A stretch of 64,000 nucleotides of DNA from Marivirga arenosa. GTDB lineage: Bacteria; Bacteroidota; Bacteroidia; Cytophagales; Cyclobacteriaceae. Position 1 is the first letter of the stretch, and each line of letters begins with the position of its first letter. Made by a program: the position numbers and the translations under genes. The notes under the pieces are model-generated. The model saw nothing but the letters and a program-made list of their open reading frames with translations. It searched no databases and was not told the origin of the DNA. This document shows positions 54,131-62,631 of this stretch, in pieces. The stretch is taken from assembly GCF_030503875.2 (NCBI RefSeq), contig NZ_CP129968.2, positions 124,001-188,000 on the forward strand. Direction: 5' to 3'.

Positions 54131-55372
54131 TTACTCAAATTCTTGACTAAATATTTTAAATATCTCGTCTATTGTTTCTTCTTCTAAGTCAGTCATTCTA
54201 ACTAACTCTTCTCTTCCTAATTCTAACACTCTTTTGGCAGTGTCAAGCCCAACTTTCTTCAATTCTTCGATTACCCAATCTTCAAGAACATCATTGAATT
54301 CATCAATCAACACATCTTCTTCCTCCGCTTCAGATAACTCACGGAAAACATCGATTTCCATACCTACTAATTTACTAGCAAGCTTGATGTTCTGACCTCC
54401 TTTACCAATAGCCAAAGAAACTTGATCAGGTTTCAAATATACTGAAACTCGTTTATTCTCTTCATCAATTTTCATAGAACTTAACTTTGCAGGGCTTAAT
54501 GCACGCTGAATATAAAGCTCCATATTTTCAGTATAATTAATTACATCAATGTTTTCATTCTGTAATTCTCTTACTATACTGTGAATTCTTGAACCTTTCA
54601 TCCCCACACAAGCTCCTACTGGGTCAATTCTATCATCATAAGATTCCACGGCTACTTTCGCTCTTTCGCCTGGTTCTCTTACAATCTTCTTGATGGTGAT
54701 CAATTCATCATAAACCTCTGGAACTTCCTGCTCGAATAAACGCTCAAGGAAAACCGGAGAAGTTCTTGATAATATAATTTTAGGATTACCATTCTGCATT
54801 TCCACTCTGTGAACAACGGCACGAACAGAATCTCCTTTTCTAAATCTATCTTTAGGGATTTGCTCAGATTTTAGTAATACCAACTCATTCCCTTCCGCAT
54901 CTGTTAATAAAGTTTCACGGCTTAAGATTTGATATACTTCACCAGCGATAATTTCCCCTACTAATTCACTATACTTGTTAAATAAAATATCTTTTTCAAG
55001 ATCTTTTACCTTCTGAATCAATGTTTGACGAGCTGTAGTAACGGCTCTTCTTCCGAAGTGCTCTAGTTCAACCTCCTCAGCTACTTCTTCACCAATTTCA
55101 AAATCAGGCTCAATTTTTCTAGCTTCAGTTAAACTAATTTTATCATGATCCCAGATATCTTCTGAGTTATCATCAACAATTTCTCTGAAACGCCAGATTT
55201 CAAGGTCACCCTTATCGGCATTAATAATAATATCAAAATTATCGTCCGTTTCGTATTTCTTACGAATCATGGTTTTGAATACATCCTCCAAGATTCGAAT
55301 CATGGTTGGACGGTCGATATTTTTCTGCCTTGCAAAATCGGCAAACGATTCTATTAAATTTGATGTGTCCAT
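54131..55372 (-). CDS. nusA: Transcription termination/antitermination factor NusA
   Basis: The 413-residue protein contains the NusA N-terminal RNA-polymerase-binding domain (about 1-125), an S1 domain (about 130-200), two KH domains (PVGACVGMKGSRIHSIVREL and QVSLAIGKGGQNIKLASKL), and a short helix-hairpin-helix tail after residue 345 (VIEELKKVGLDTAKRVLEL). It lacks the doubled acidic repeat of the E. coli protein. It starts one base after rimP and runs 53 bases before infB. Confidence 0.96.
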   Translation of the reverse strand: MDTSNLIESFADFARQKNIDRPTMIRILEDVFKTMIRKKYETDDNFDIIINADKGDLEIWRFREIVDDNSEDIWDHDKISLTEARKIEPDFEIGEEVAEEVELEHFGRRAVTTARQTLIQKVKDLEKDILFNKYSELVGEIIAGEVYQILSRETLLTDAEGNELVLLKSEQIPKDRFRKGDSVRAVVHRVEMQNGNPKIILSRTSPVFLERLFEQEVPEVYDELITIKKIVREPGERAKVAVESYDDRIDPVGACVGMKGSRIHSIVRELQNENIDVINYTENMELYIQRALSPAKLSSMKIDEENKRVSVYLKPDQVSLAIGKGGQNIKLASKLVGMEIDVFRELSEAEEEDVLIDEFNDVLEDWVIEELKKVGLDTAKRVLELGREELVRMTDLEEETIDEIFKIFSQEFE

Positions 55373-55373
55373 G

Positions 55374-55847
55374 TTACTTAAATGAAACCAAGACTTTTGT
55401 TTTGTCTATAATGTCAAAAGGAACTTTCGTTTCCTCATGTTTAATTTTCTTTTTTCCTTTTTCCTTTATCTCTTGATTTACAAGAATAAAGTCTTCACTA
55501 ACTTCAAGTAATTCGCCTCTTATCGATTTACTTTCCTTTGTATCAACCTTTACCTTTCTTCCAATATTCTTCTGATATTGTCTAGCATTCATTAATGGAT
55601 GATCCAAACCTGGAGATGAAACTTCTAACACATAAGCCTTTTCCAACACTTCATCTTCTTCCATCTTATGACCAAGTTGTCGGCTTACGCTAGCGCAAAA
55701 ATCTATTGATACGCCATTGTCTCCATCCACCAATACAACGATTTTCAATTTATCGTTTCCACTTATCACAATATCCACAATAAAATATTCTGGCTCTGTG
55801 ATAATCTCAGCTAAATAAGATTGTATTTTTTCTTCTAAACCACTCAT
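55374..55847 (-). CDS. rimP: Ribosome maturation factor RimP
   Basis: I choose the ATG at 55847 (MSGLEEKIQSYLAEII, 157 residues, normal length); the frame is open further upstream, but that part overlaps the hairpin and promoter. The N-terminal domain holds IVVLVDGDNGVSIDFCASVSRQLGHKME and YVLEVSSPGLDHPL, the family signature; the C-terminal SH3-like barrel (GRKVKVDTKESKSIRGELLEV) follows. It helps assemble the 30S subunit. It is first in rimP-nusA-infB, the same order as in E. coli. Confidence 0.94.
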   Translation of the reverse strand: MSGLEEKIQSYLAEIITEPEYFIVDIVISGNDKLKIVVLVDGDNGVSIDFCASVSRQLGHKMEEDEVLEKAYVLEVSSPGLDHPLMNARQYQKNIGRKVKVDTKESKSIRGELLEVSEDFILVNQEIKEKGKKKIKHEETKVPFDIIDKTKVLVSFK

Positions 55848-55861
55848 TCCACGATAAAAAA

Positions 55862-55883
55862 GAGGGGACTTAAAAGCCCCCTC
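55862..55883 (-). promoter_or_regulatory. Terminator-like leader hairpin in front of rimP (candidate attenuator)
   Basis: GAGGGGACT and AGCCCCCTC form a GC-rich stem of 9 positions with one mismatch and a 4-base loop. On the minus strand six T (55861-55856) follow, and 8 bases later the rimP ATG. No gene lies upstream on this strand that could need a terminator, since cysS is divergent. With the promoter at 55910-55941 the leader is about 55 bases and consists mainly of this hairpin. Confidence 0.65.
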
Positions 55884-55909
55884 GTCATGTTGTTTTACTA
55901 ACTTTGTTG

Positions 55910-55941
55910 CAAATTTAGAGTAAATAATTGAGCAAAACAAA
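55910..55941 (-). promoter_or_regulatory. Bacteroidota-type promoter of the rimP-nusA-infB operon
   Basis: Read on the minus strand, TTTG (55941-55938), a 20-base spacer and TAAATTTG (55917-55910) match the consensus fully. Transcription would start near 55903. Confidence 0.75.
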
Positions 55942-56027
55942 TAGTGTTGGTCAACAGATTTATATATTATTAGTATAAAAATAAAAATTCAATCCTGTTT
56001 GTGTACCCAAAAAGAGAATCTTATTTA

Positions 56028-56035
56028 TAATTTTG
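56028..56035 (+). promoter_or_regulatory. -7 element directly in front of cysS
   Basis: TAATTTTG fits TAnnTTTG and ends 4 bases before the cysS ATG at 56040, so a transcript from it would be nearly or wholly leaderless. No good -33 element is visible. Confidence 0.4.
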
Positions 56036-56039
56036 CCTT

Positions 56040-57527
56040 ATGGACAAAGAACTAAAGATACAAAATTCGCTTACTAGACAGAAGGAGATATTCAAACCTA
56101 TTAATCCTCCCTTTGTAGGAATGTATGTCTGCGGCCCAACTGTTTACAGTGATGCCCACATGGGAAATGTCCGAACTTTTATGAGTTTTGATGTCGTTAA
56201 TCGCTATTTACGTCATTTAGGTTATAAAGTGCGCTACGTAAGAAATATCACGGATGTAGGCCACTTAGTTGATGATGCAGATGATGGAGAAGATAAAATT
56301 GGCAAAAAGGCAAAATTAGAAAATTTGGAGCCTATGGAAATTGTGCAAAAATATGCCAATGGATTCCATGAGGTAATGCATTTATTCAACATTTTACCAC
56401 CTGATATTGAGCCAACCGCAACGGGCCATATAGTTGAGCAGATTGAAATCAATAAAACATTATTAGAAAAAGGTTGGGCCTATGAAGTAAATGGTTCTAT
56501 CTATTTTGATGTTACTAAATATAATGAGGCGCATGAATATGGTATTTTAAGTGGTAGAAAGATTGAGGATTTATTAAGTAATACCAGAACTTTAGACGGA
56601 CAGGATGACAAAAAGAACCCTCTAGATTTTGCGACTTGGAAAAAAGCCTCAGATGAACATATTATGCGCTGGCCATCTCCTTGGGGAGAAGGTTTTCCGG
56701 GATGGCATTTAGAATGTACTGTAATGAGTACCAAATATTTAGGTGAAACTTTTGATATTCATGGTGGTGGTATGGATTTAAAATTCCCGCATCATGAATG
56801 TGAAATTGCCCAATCAGTTGGCGCAACTGGAAAATCACCAGTTAACTATTGGATACACACTAATATGTTAACAGTAAATGGCCAGAAAATGAGTAAGTCA
56901 TTAGGCAACTCATTTTTACCTACTCAATTGGTAACAGGAAATCATGAAATGTTGGAGCAAGGCTATTCGCCTATGACTGTCCGCTTTTTTATGATGCAGA
57001 CCCATTATTCAAGTACTTTAGATTTTAGCAATGAGGCTTTAAAGGCTGCTCAAAAAGGATATAGAAGACTTGCCAATGGATTAAAAACTATAAGAAGTTT
57101 AGAATTCAAAACTGATGATGGCAAGAAAAATGAAAAAGCAATTAGTCAGATAGAGCAAGCCTGTGATGCGTGTTACAAATCAATGAATGATGATTTTAAT
57201 ACCGCCAAAACAATAGCAGCTTTATTCGAATTGCTTAAAAAGATAAATTCTTTACACACTGGCCAGCTAAAATTTGGTGAATTAGGGCAGGATGTTTTTG
57301 AAAAGCTAGCTAAAACTTATCAAGACTTTATGGTTGAGATTTTAGGATTAGAGGAAGAAGCACCAACTGACCTTGAACCCATCATCAATTCATTATTACA
57401 GGTTTATAAAAAAGCGAAAGCTGATAAAAATTATGAGCAGGTAGATGAAATCAGAGCCATATTAAAATCTAACAAGCTGATTATAAAAGACCTGAAAACG
57501 GGAGTGGATTGGGGATATGAAGAATAA
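56040..57527 (+). CDS. cysS: Cysteinyl-tRNA synthetase
   Basis: The 495-residue enzyme has the zinc ligand Cys31 and HIGH-equivalent HMGN (40-43) in VCGPTVYSDAHMGN, further zinc ligands in WHLECTVMS and HHECE, and the KMSKS loop at residues 283-287. It charges tRNA-Cys in the cytoplasm. The gene is divergent from rimP and ends in a bidirectional terminator. Confidence 0.97.
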   Translation: MDKELKIQNSLTRQKEIFKPINPPFVGMYVCGPTVYSDAHMGNVRTFMSFDVVNRYLRHLGYKVRYVRNITDVGHLVDDADDGEDKIGKKAKLENLEPMEIVQKYANGFHEVMHLFNILPPDIEPTATGHIVEQIEINKTLLEKGWAYEVNGSIYFDVTKYNEAHEYGILSGRKIEDLLSNTRTLDGQDDKKNPLDFATWKKASDEHIMRWPSPWGEGFPGWHLECTVMSTKYLGETFDIHGGGMDLKFPHHECEIAQSVGATGKSPVNYWIHTNMLTVNGQKMSKSLGNSFLPTQLVTGNHEMLEQGYSPMTVRFFMMQTHYSSTLDFSNEALKAAQKGYRRLANGLKTIRSLEFKTDDGKKNEKAISQIEQACDACYKSMNDDFNTAKTIAALFELLKKINSLHTGQLKFGELGQDVFEKLAKTYQDFMVEILGLEEEAPTDLEPIINSLLQVYKKAKADKNYEQVDEIRAILKSNKLIIKDLKTGVDWGYEE

Positions 57528-57546
57528 AAAAATCTTAATTTATCAT

Positions 57547-57576
57547 AAAAAAGGCGCTGAATCAGCGCCTTTTTTA
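57547..57576. terminator. Bidirectional terminator between cysS and the peroxiredoxin gene
   Basis: AAAAAAGGCGCTGA and TCAGCGCCTTTTTT form a 14-bp stem with a 2-base loop; the A and T tracts serve both strands. Confidence 0.9.
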
Positions 57577-57589
57577 TTGAATTTTAATC

Positions 57590-58222
57590 TTACTCTGGTT
57601 GTGGAGTAGTTCTTAAATATGGCTTTATTATTTTATGTCCTTTAGGGAATTTCTCTTCAATCTCTTCATCTTTAACACCAAGACCAATAATAACATCATT
57701 ACCTGGTGTCCAATCTGCTGGAGTAGCAACTGGATATTTTGCTGATAATTGAAGCGAGTCAATTACTCTTAAAATTTCAGCAAAGTTTCTACCAGTACTA
57801 GCTGGGTAAACGATTGTTGCCTTTATCTTTTTATCAGGTCCAATAAAAAACACTGAACGAACAGTAGCGGTTTCAGAAGCATTCTCATGAATCATATCAT
57901 ATAAATTCGCTACTTTTTTATCCTCATCTCCTATAATTGGAAATTCGACAGATGTATTTTGAGTCTCATTCACATCTTTTTTCCATTCATTGTGAGATTT
58001 CACATCATCCACACTAACTACTGCTACTTTAGTATTACGCTTAGCAAATTCATCCTTTAACTGTGCTGTTCTACCAATCTCAGTAGTACATACTGGTGTA
58101 AAATCTGCCGGATGAGAATATAATATTCCCCAGCTATCACCTAACCATTCGTGAAAATCAATTTTTCCTTCTGTAGTATCCGCTTGAAAGTTTGGTGCGG
58201 TATCTCCTATTTTAAGTCCCAT
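57590..58222 (-). CDS. 1-Cys peroxiredoxin (Prx6 type)
   Basis: The 210-residue protein has the Prx6 motif HPADFTPVCTTE with the peroxidatic Cys45, no resolving cysteine in the C-terminal region, and the extended tail PATPADWTPGNDVIIG found in Prx6. It reduces peroxides in the cytoplasm. It is monocistronic. Confidence 0.93.
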   Translation of the reverse strand: MGLKIGDTAPNFQADTTEGKIDFHEWLGDSWGILYSHPADFTPVCTTEIGRTAQLKDEFAKRNTKVAVVSVDDVKSHNEWKKDVNETQNTSVEFPIIGDEDKKVANLYDMIHENASETATVRSVFFIGPDKKIKATIVYPASTGRNFAEILRVIDSLQLSAKYPVATPADWTPGNDVIIGLGVKDEEIEEKFPKGHKIIKPYLRTTPQPE

Positions 58223-58323
58223 AATTTAGTAATTTTTTATTTGTTTGAATTTTAAGATATAACGACTTGTTCAATTATGGGTTTTACATTTTCATACGAT
58301 TGTGATATAAGTTACAATACTGA

Positions 58324-59262
58324 TTAATAATATGTTATAACGCCTAATTTCCTAGCATGCTCTATTGCATCTTGAGTATTTTCCAAAAGCAATAATGGTA
58401 CTTTTCTCTTTTTGAACTCCTGAATAGTTTCTTGATCAAACTTATCCTTCTTACCAATCTTTCTAATGTAAACCGCCAAAATTCTGTCAGGATAATTGAC
58501 TAATGCTTCTCTGTAGATTTCAGTATCTCTTTGTCCACTATCCCCAATTAAAATGAATTTTAAGTGTGGAAATAATTTCATCAAACGCTTAATTTTATCT
58601 TGTTTGTGTTGATGGCTACCTCCTCCTGAGAAAATCAAATCTCGAAATCCTGATTTATATTCCTGAAGCAAAAATGGTCCTTTAGGAATTTTGCGAACAT
58701 TGAAAAAATCCTGAAGAAATTCATATAAATTCCACTCACTACTACTTACATAGAAGAAAGGATTTCCATTAGCTTTTAACTGCTGATAAAAATTAGCAAC
58801 CCCTTCAAAAGGTAGTCGCGTTTTAGCATTTTTTGTTAAAATTAACCTTAGCTTTTTGAATAATTGAGTAGCATGCGAAACCAAAATTGTATCATCAATA
58901 TCAGAAATAGTTCCAAATTCAGCTTGCTCTCCAACTATCAAAAACTCACCTTCTGTTTCACAAATTATTTCATCAGAGTCTGGTTTCCTAATTTGAAAAT
59001 TTACGGAATGCCAACCCGGTTCATAATCTATAATAGGATCTATCCAACTACTAAAATAACCATACTCGTCTGTTACAGAGTGATACACTTCACCATTTAA
59101 ATGAATCCACACTTTCATATCTGGTAAAGGACTACTTAAATAGCGAGACAACATCACTCTAAAGTTTTTCCTTCTTTTATCGGTTGCTTCTGAATAAAAT
59201 TCAGGGCGGTTTTCTACTACCCCTCCTTTAAGATAAAGAAACTCATTGGTGCCATAGCCCAT
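58324..59262 (-). CDS. App1-like phosphatidate phosphatase domain protein (DUF2183)
   Basis: The 312-residue protein has an N-terminal beta domain (FRVMLSRYLSSPLPDMKVWIHLNGEVYHSVTDEYGYF) and a C-terminal HAD-like domain with the DxDxT motif DIDDT (121-125), FFYVSSSEWNLYEFLQDFF, GSHQHKQDKIKRL and LIGDSGQRDTEIY. Yeast App1 with this domain dephosphorylates phosphatidic acid to diacylglycerol. No transmembrane segment is seen. The gene is divergent from a diacylglycerol-kinase-type gene, which catalyses the opposite step. Confidence 0.85.
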   Translation of the reverse strand: MGYGTNEFLYLKGGVVENRPEFYSEATDKRRKNFRVMLSRYLSSPLPDMKVWIHLNGEVYHSVTDEYGYFSSWIDPIIDYEPGWHSVNFQIRKPDSDEIICETEGEFLIVGEQAEFGTISDIDDTILVSHATQLFKKLRLILTKNAKTRLPFEGVANFYQQLKANGNPFFYVSSSEWNLYEFLQDFFNVRKIPKGPFLLQEYKSGFRDLIFSGGGSHQHKQDKIKRLMKLFPHLKFILIGDSGQRDTEIYREALVNYPDRILAVYIRKIGKKDKFDQETIQEFKKRKVPLLLLENTQDAIEHARKLGVITYY

Positions 59263-59367
59263 AAAAGGAACAATCTTTGGGGGAGAAATAATCCCTAATA
59301 ATCGTTTTAAATAAAGGGCAAATCGTATATTTAGAGTGCGTAAAATAATTTCTACATTTAGTTATTT

Positions 59368-60246
59368 ATGACCCCACAAAAGCTACTTTTTATAGTAAAT
59401 CCAAAATCTGGAAATAACGACAAGTCCAAACTAGAAAGAACTATAGCTAAAGCTTGTGATAAAAATAAAAAGGAATATACGCTTTTCTATACCACTGGCG
59501 AAAATGATTTAGATAAAATTAAGAAAGAACAAGACCTTTATCAAGCTGATACTTTGGTAGCATGTGGTGGAGATGGCACCGTAAATTTAGTAGCAGAATT
59601 ACTATTAAATAGTGAAATCCAATTAGGGATCATTCCTCTTGGTTCTGCTAATGGCTTAGCTTATGAATTAAAAATTGAAGAAGATATTGAATCCAGTTTG
59701 GAATTGATTTTCAGAGGAAAAACCATTTCAATGGATGTAATAAAAATAAATGACCAGCATATATGTTTACATTTAAGCGATTTGGGCTTTAATGCTAAAA
59801 TGATTAGAGATTTTGAAGAAGGTGGTGAAAGAGGAATGTTAGCCTATGCCCGCTCCTTTTTTAGCTCATTAATGGATAAAACTACTTCTGAATTTACTGT
59901 AGAGTTTAAGGGGGAAAAGAAGAATATAAAAGCAGATATGATTGTGATGGCTAATGCTTCTAGTTATGGCACTGGAGCTGTAATAAATCCTGGCAGCAAA
60001 CTAGATGATGGAAGCTTTGAACTTGTGGTTTTTAAACCTATACCAATTAGAGATTTGCTGGGTTTAACCTTAGAATCTTTTCTGGGTGATATTAAAAATT
60101 CTCCCTATGTAGAAATCTTTAGGGTAGAAAAAGTAAATATCCATTGTAAAGAGGAAGAATTACTACAAGTGGATGGTGAGCTGAAAGGCGAAAAGCAAGA
60201 GATCAATGCTGAAATTTTAAAAGGAGCCCTAAAAGTAATTTCATAA
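59368..60246 (+). CDS. Diacylglycerol kinase-family lipid kinase (YegS/BmrU type)
   Basis: The 292-residue protein has the DAGK catalytic N-terminus (FIVNPKSG, residues 8-15) and the nucleotide-binding GGDGT (67-71), then LGIIPLGSANGLA. The C-terminal half is the beta-sandwich of the YegS/DgkB fold, ending in VDGELKGEKQEIN. It phosphorylates lipids such as diacylglycerol or sphingoid bases. A 40-residue membrane-peptide frame begins right after its stop. Confidence 0.9.
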   Translation: MTPQKLLFIVNPKSGNNDKSKLERTIAKACDKNKKEYTLFYTTGENDLDKIKKEQDLYQADTLVACGGDGTVNLVAELLLNSEIQLGIIPLGSANGLAYELKIEEDIESSLELIFRGKTISMDVIKINDQHICLHLSDLGFNAKMIRDFEEGGERGMLAYARSFFSSLMDKTTSEFTVEFKGEKKNIKADMIVMANASSYGTGAVINPGSKLDDGSFELVVFKPIPIRDLLGLTLESFLGDIKNSPYVEIFRVEKVNIHCKEEELLQVDGELKGEKQEINAEILKGALKVIS

Positions 60247-60369
60247 ATGAAAAAGAAAGAAAAAACCCCTTTTAGTAAGGGGTTCGTTGCATTTCTACTA
60301 TTAATATTAGCGGTAATGGGCATTTACCAAATTATTCTTGATTTGTGGAATTATTTCAGTAATCCGTAA
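60247..60369 (+). CDS. Small membrane peptide, 40 aa
   Basis: Starting at the base after the lipid kinase stop, MKKKEKTPFSKGFVAF... encodes a basic N-terminus and a single hydrophobic helix (about residues 13-30), ending IILDLWNYFSNP. It overlaps the last 14 bases of the convergent gene. The frame also contains the hairpin that may end that gene. The exact abutment and composition favour a coupled real gene, but the case is not secure. Confidence 0.5.
   Translation: MKKKEKTPFSKGFVAFLLLILAVMGIYQIILDLWNYFSNP
60264..60284 (-). terminator. Intrinsic terminator of the leftward secreted-protein gene
   Basis: AACCCCTT and AAGGGGTT form an 8-bp stem with a 5-base loop; on the minus strand a run of T follows (complement of the A tract at 60259-60265). 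It lies within the small frame 60247-60369. Confidence 0.65.
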
Positions 60370-60907
60370 CCAATTCTTCAATCTCATTCAGTTTTTTTAA
60401 GGATGACCTCCCCGATGTTGCATATATGATCTCTCCTGCTTTATTGACTACATAAAAATAAGGCAGCTCTTTATCGTCCATATTTAATTGATCCTCATAA
60501 TCCCCCATTTTTCCGCTGTAAACAATTACATGTGGGTGTAATTTCTGATCAACATCTTCTTGCATTTTTTTCATTGCAGATCTTGATGCTCCTCTTTTAA
60601 TTCCTGTAAACATGGGGATGAAAACTACATTTACATCAGGCTTCATTACCGGAATTAATGCGTTAGGATCCTCTTCTCTAATAAATTGCTCCCAAACGGG
60701 TTGAAACCAAGTTTTTAAATCATCTTCAGCTTTTTGGCTAAAGGCTATACCCACCAAGGTCATTTTATCCTGAGTGGCGGCTGGAACAGTTACTTCATCA
60801 TTTGTTAAGCTCGTTCCTGTCATTTCAGGAAAAGCTTCTCCTACTTGAGCATTTACAAATTGATTGATTGAAAATAATATTGCGAATGTTAAGGTTAATT
60901 TTTTCAT
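60356..60907 (-). CDS. Secreted thioredoxin-like protein without redox cysteines, 183 aa
   Basis: A signal peptide (KKLTLTFAILFSINQFVNAQ) precedes a domain with thioredoxin-like layout: EAFPEMTGTSLTNDEVTVP, KMTLVGIAFSQKAEDDLKTWFQPVWEQF, PDVNVVFIPMFTGIKRGASRSAMKKMQ, and ELPYFYVVNKAGEIIYATSGRSSLKKLNEIEELV. The place of the CxxC motif has no cysteine. Function unknown; it could be a binding rather than a redox protein. Confidence 0.65.
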   Translation of the reverse strand: MKKLTLTFAILFSINQFVNAQVGEAFPEMTGTSLTNDEVTVPAATQDKMTLVGIAFSQKAEDDLKTWFQPVWEQFIREEDPNALIPVMKPDVNVVFIPMFTGIKRGASRSAMKKMQEDVDQKLHPHVIVYSGKMGDYEDQLNMDDKELPYFYVVNKAGEIIYATSGRSSLKKLNEIEELVTDY

Positions 60908-60958
60908 AAAATTGAAAACGTTGTTTTTAATATTCTGTTATTAACAAAAGTACAAAAT

Positions 60959-61138
60959 ATGATAGAGCAATTCTTTCAATGCCCACATTGTTTTCAAGAA
61001 ATAAGCATGTTGGTGGATAGTAGCATCTCTAAACAATCCTATGTTGAAGATTGTGAGGTCTGCTGTAATCCACTTCAAATTAATTTAGAAATTGAAGATG
61101 GTGAAATCTCATATTTTGAAGCAAGCCCAGCCCAATAA
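60959..61138 (+). CDS. CPXCG-type zinc-ribbon protein, 59 aa
   Basis: The frame encodes MIEQFFQCPHCFQEISMLVDSS...EDCEVCCNPLQINLEIEDGEISYFEA, with paired CPHC and CEVCC knuckles that should hold one zinc ion. This is the Cys_rich_CPXCG family, small proteins of unknown function common in Gammaproteobacteria and Bacteroidota. It is divergent from the secreted protein gene. Confidence 0.8.
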   Translation: MIEQFFQCPHCFQEISMLVDSSISKQSYVEDCEVCCNPLQINLEIEDGEISYFEASPAQ

Positions 61139-61208
61139 TTCATTTTCCAGTTCATTAGATTATATTTTTTATTAACTTGATTTTCTCTTTAACTTTTTAC
61201 TATTGATC

Positions 61209-61973
61209 ATGAAAATCGACTGTACTCATCAACACATATTAGTAACCGGAGGAACCAGAGGTATTGGCGCTGCTAATACTAGAACACTAGTAGAATGTGG
61301 TGCCAATGTTGTGGCGCAATATCACCGCCATGAAGAAGCTGCTCAAAAACTTAAGAAAGAATTGGGAAGCAGTGTTCACTTATTAAAAGCTGACTTATCC
61401 GGAGCTATGGAGGTGGCCCGCTTATTCAGTGAAACCTTAGAATATTTTGATGGAAAGCTAGATGGGGTGGTAAATAATGCAGGTATCGCCATCTCGTCTG
61501 ATATTCATAAAAATGCAGTTGAATGGACAGATGATTGGCTAAAAACCATGGATGTGAATGTAAATGCAGTTGGCTTAATCTGTAAGAGAAGTATTGTCCA
61601 ATTTGAGAAACAAAGTACGGGAGGTAGAATCGTAAATATTTCATCAAGGGCTGCTTTCAGGGGTGATACAGCTGACTACCTTGCCTATGCAGCATCAAAA
61701 GGAGCAGTAGTTTCATTAACCAAATCTATTGCAAGAGCCTTTGGTAAAAAAGACATAAAAGCTTTTACTGTAGCGCCTGGTTTTACCAGAACGGATATGG
61801 CACAACAATTTATCGATCAATACGGAGAAGATTTTGCTTTAAATGATATCGCTTTAAATCAACTAACAGAACCAAAGGATATCGCACCAACAGTTGCCAT
61901 GCTTATGTCAGGACTGATGGATCATGCCACAGGTACTACCATAGATATAAATGCCGGAAGTTATGTCCACTAA
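61209..61973 (+). CDS. Short-chain dehydrogenase/reductase family protein
   Basis: From the ATG at 61209 (a TTG at 61203 is an unlikely start) the 254-residue protein has the nucleotide-binding TGGTRGIG (13-20), NNAG (89-92), catalytic Ser146 and YAASK (Tyr160, Lys164). The C-terminal TTIDINAGSYVH resembles FabG-type enzymes. Substrate unknown. Its stop overlaps the start of the glycosylase gene by 11 bases, so the two are co-translated. Confidence 0.9.
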   Translation: MKIDCTHQHILVTGGTRGIGAANTRTLVECGANVVAQYHRHEEAAQKLKKELGSSVHLLKADLSGAMEVARLFSETLEYFDGKLDGVVNNAGIAISSDIHKNAVEWTDDWLKTMDVNVNAVGLICKRSIVQFEKQSTGGRIVNISSRAAFRGDTADYLAYAASKGAVVSLTKSIARAFGKKDIKAFTVAPGFTRTDMAQQFIDQYGEDFALNDIALNQLTEPKDIAPTVAMLMSGLMDHATGTTIDINAGSYVH

Positions 61974-62547
61974 ATTAACTGATGAAAAAGAGAGGTGTCC
62001 ATGGTGCTTAGGCTTTGACCAATACATCCGATATCATGATGAAGAATGGGGAGTACCTGTTCACGATGACCAAACACATTTTGAATTTTTAATTTTAGAA
62101 GGGGCACAAGCGGGTTTAAGCTGGTCAACTGTTTTGAAGAAAAGGGAAAATTACCGAAAGCTATTTGCTGATTTCAATGCCGAAAAAGTAGCGCAGTTTG
62201 ATCAATCTAAAATTGATGAACTTTTACAAAATCCTGGTATCATACGAAATAAATTAAAGGTTAATGGAGCGGTCACCAATGCGCAGAAATTTCTAGAAGT
62301 ACAGAAAGAATTTGGGAGCTTTGACCAGTACATATGGTCTTTTGTGAATCATAAACCGATTATCAATCAGTTAAAATCATTAGAGGAAGCACCTGCCACA
62401 TCTCCTGAATCAGATGCTTTAAGTAAAGATTTAAAAAAACGAGGTTTTAAATTTGTAGGAAGCACCATTATGTATGCGCACATGCAAGCTTGTGGATTAG
62501 TAAATGATCATTTAGTCAGCTGCTTTCGATACAAAGAAGTGATGTAG
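61963..62547 (+). CDS. tag: DNA-3-methyladenine glycosylase I
   Basis: I choose the ATG at 61963 (MSTKLTDEKERCPWC, 194 residues); an ATG at 61951 would add four residues. Motifs CPWCLGFDQYIRYHDEEWGVPVHDD, FEFLILEGAQAGLSW and the zinc-snap region near the C-terminus (MYAHMQACGLVNDHLVSC) match Tag. It removes 3-methyladenine from DNA. It is coupled to the SDR gene. Confidence 0.94.
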   Translation: MSTKLTDEKERCPWCLGFDQYIRYHDEEWGVPVHDDQTHFEFLILEGAQAGLSWSTVLKKRENYRKLFADFNAEKVAQFDQSKIDELLQNPGIIRNKLKVNGAVTNAQKFLEVQKEFGSFDQYIWSFVNHKPIINQLKSLEEAPATSPESDALSKDLKKRGFKFVGSTIMYAHMQACGLVNDHLVSCFRYKEVM

Positions 62548-62631
62548 GCAAAATTTATTCAAAGGAAATTATTAAAAACATCTTTTAATTTAAATATTAA
62601 TCCTTTAGTTTAATGTTTACTCAACTTTAAC

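Noticed and set aside
55848..55940. Upstream extension of RimP by 31 residues
   Set aside because: The added residues cover the terminator-like hairpin and the -7 element and are not part of the RimP family; the ATG at 55847 gives the normal length.
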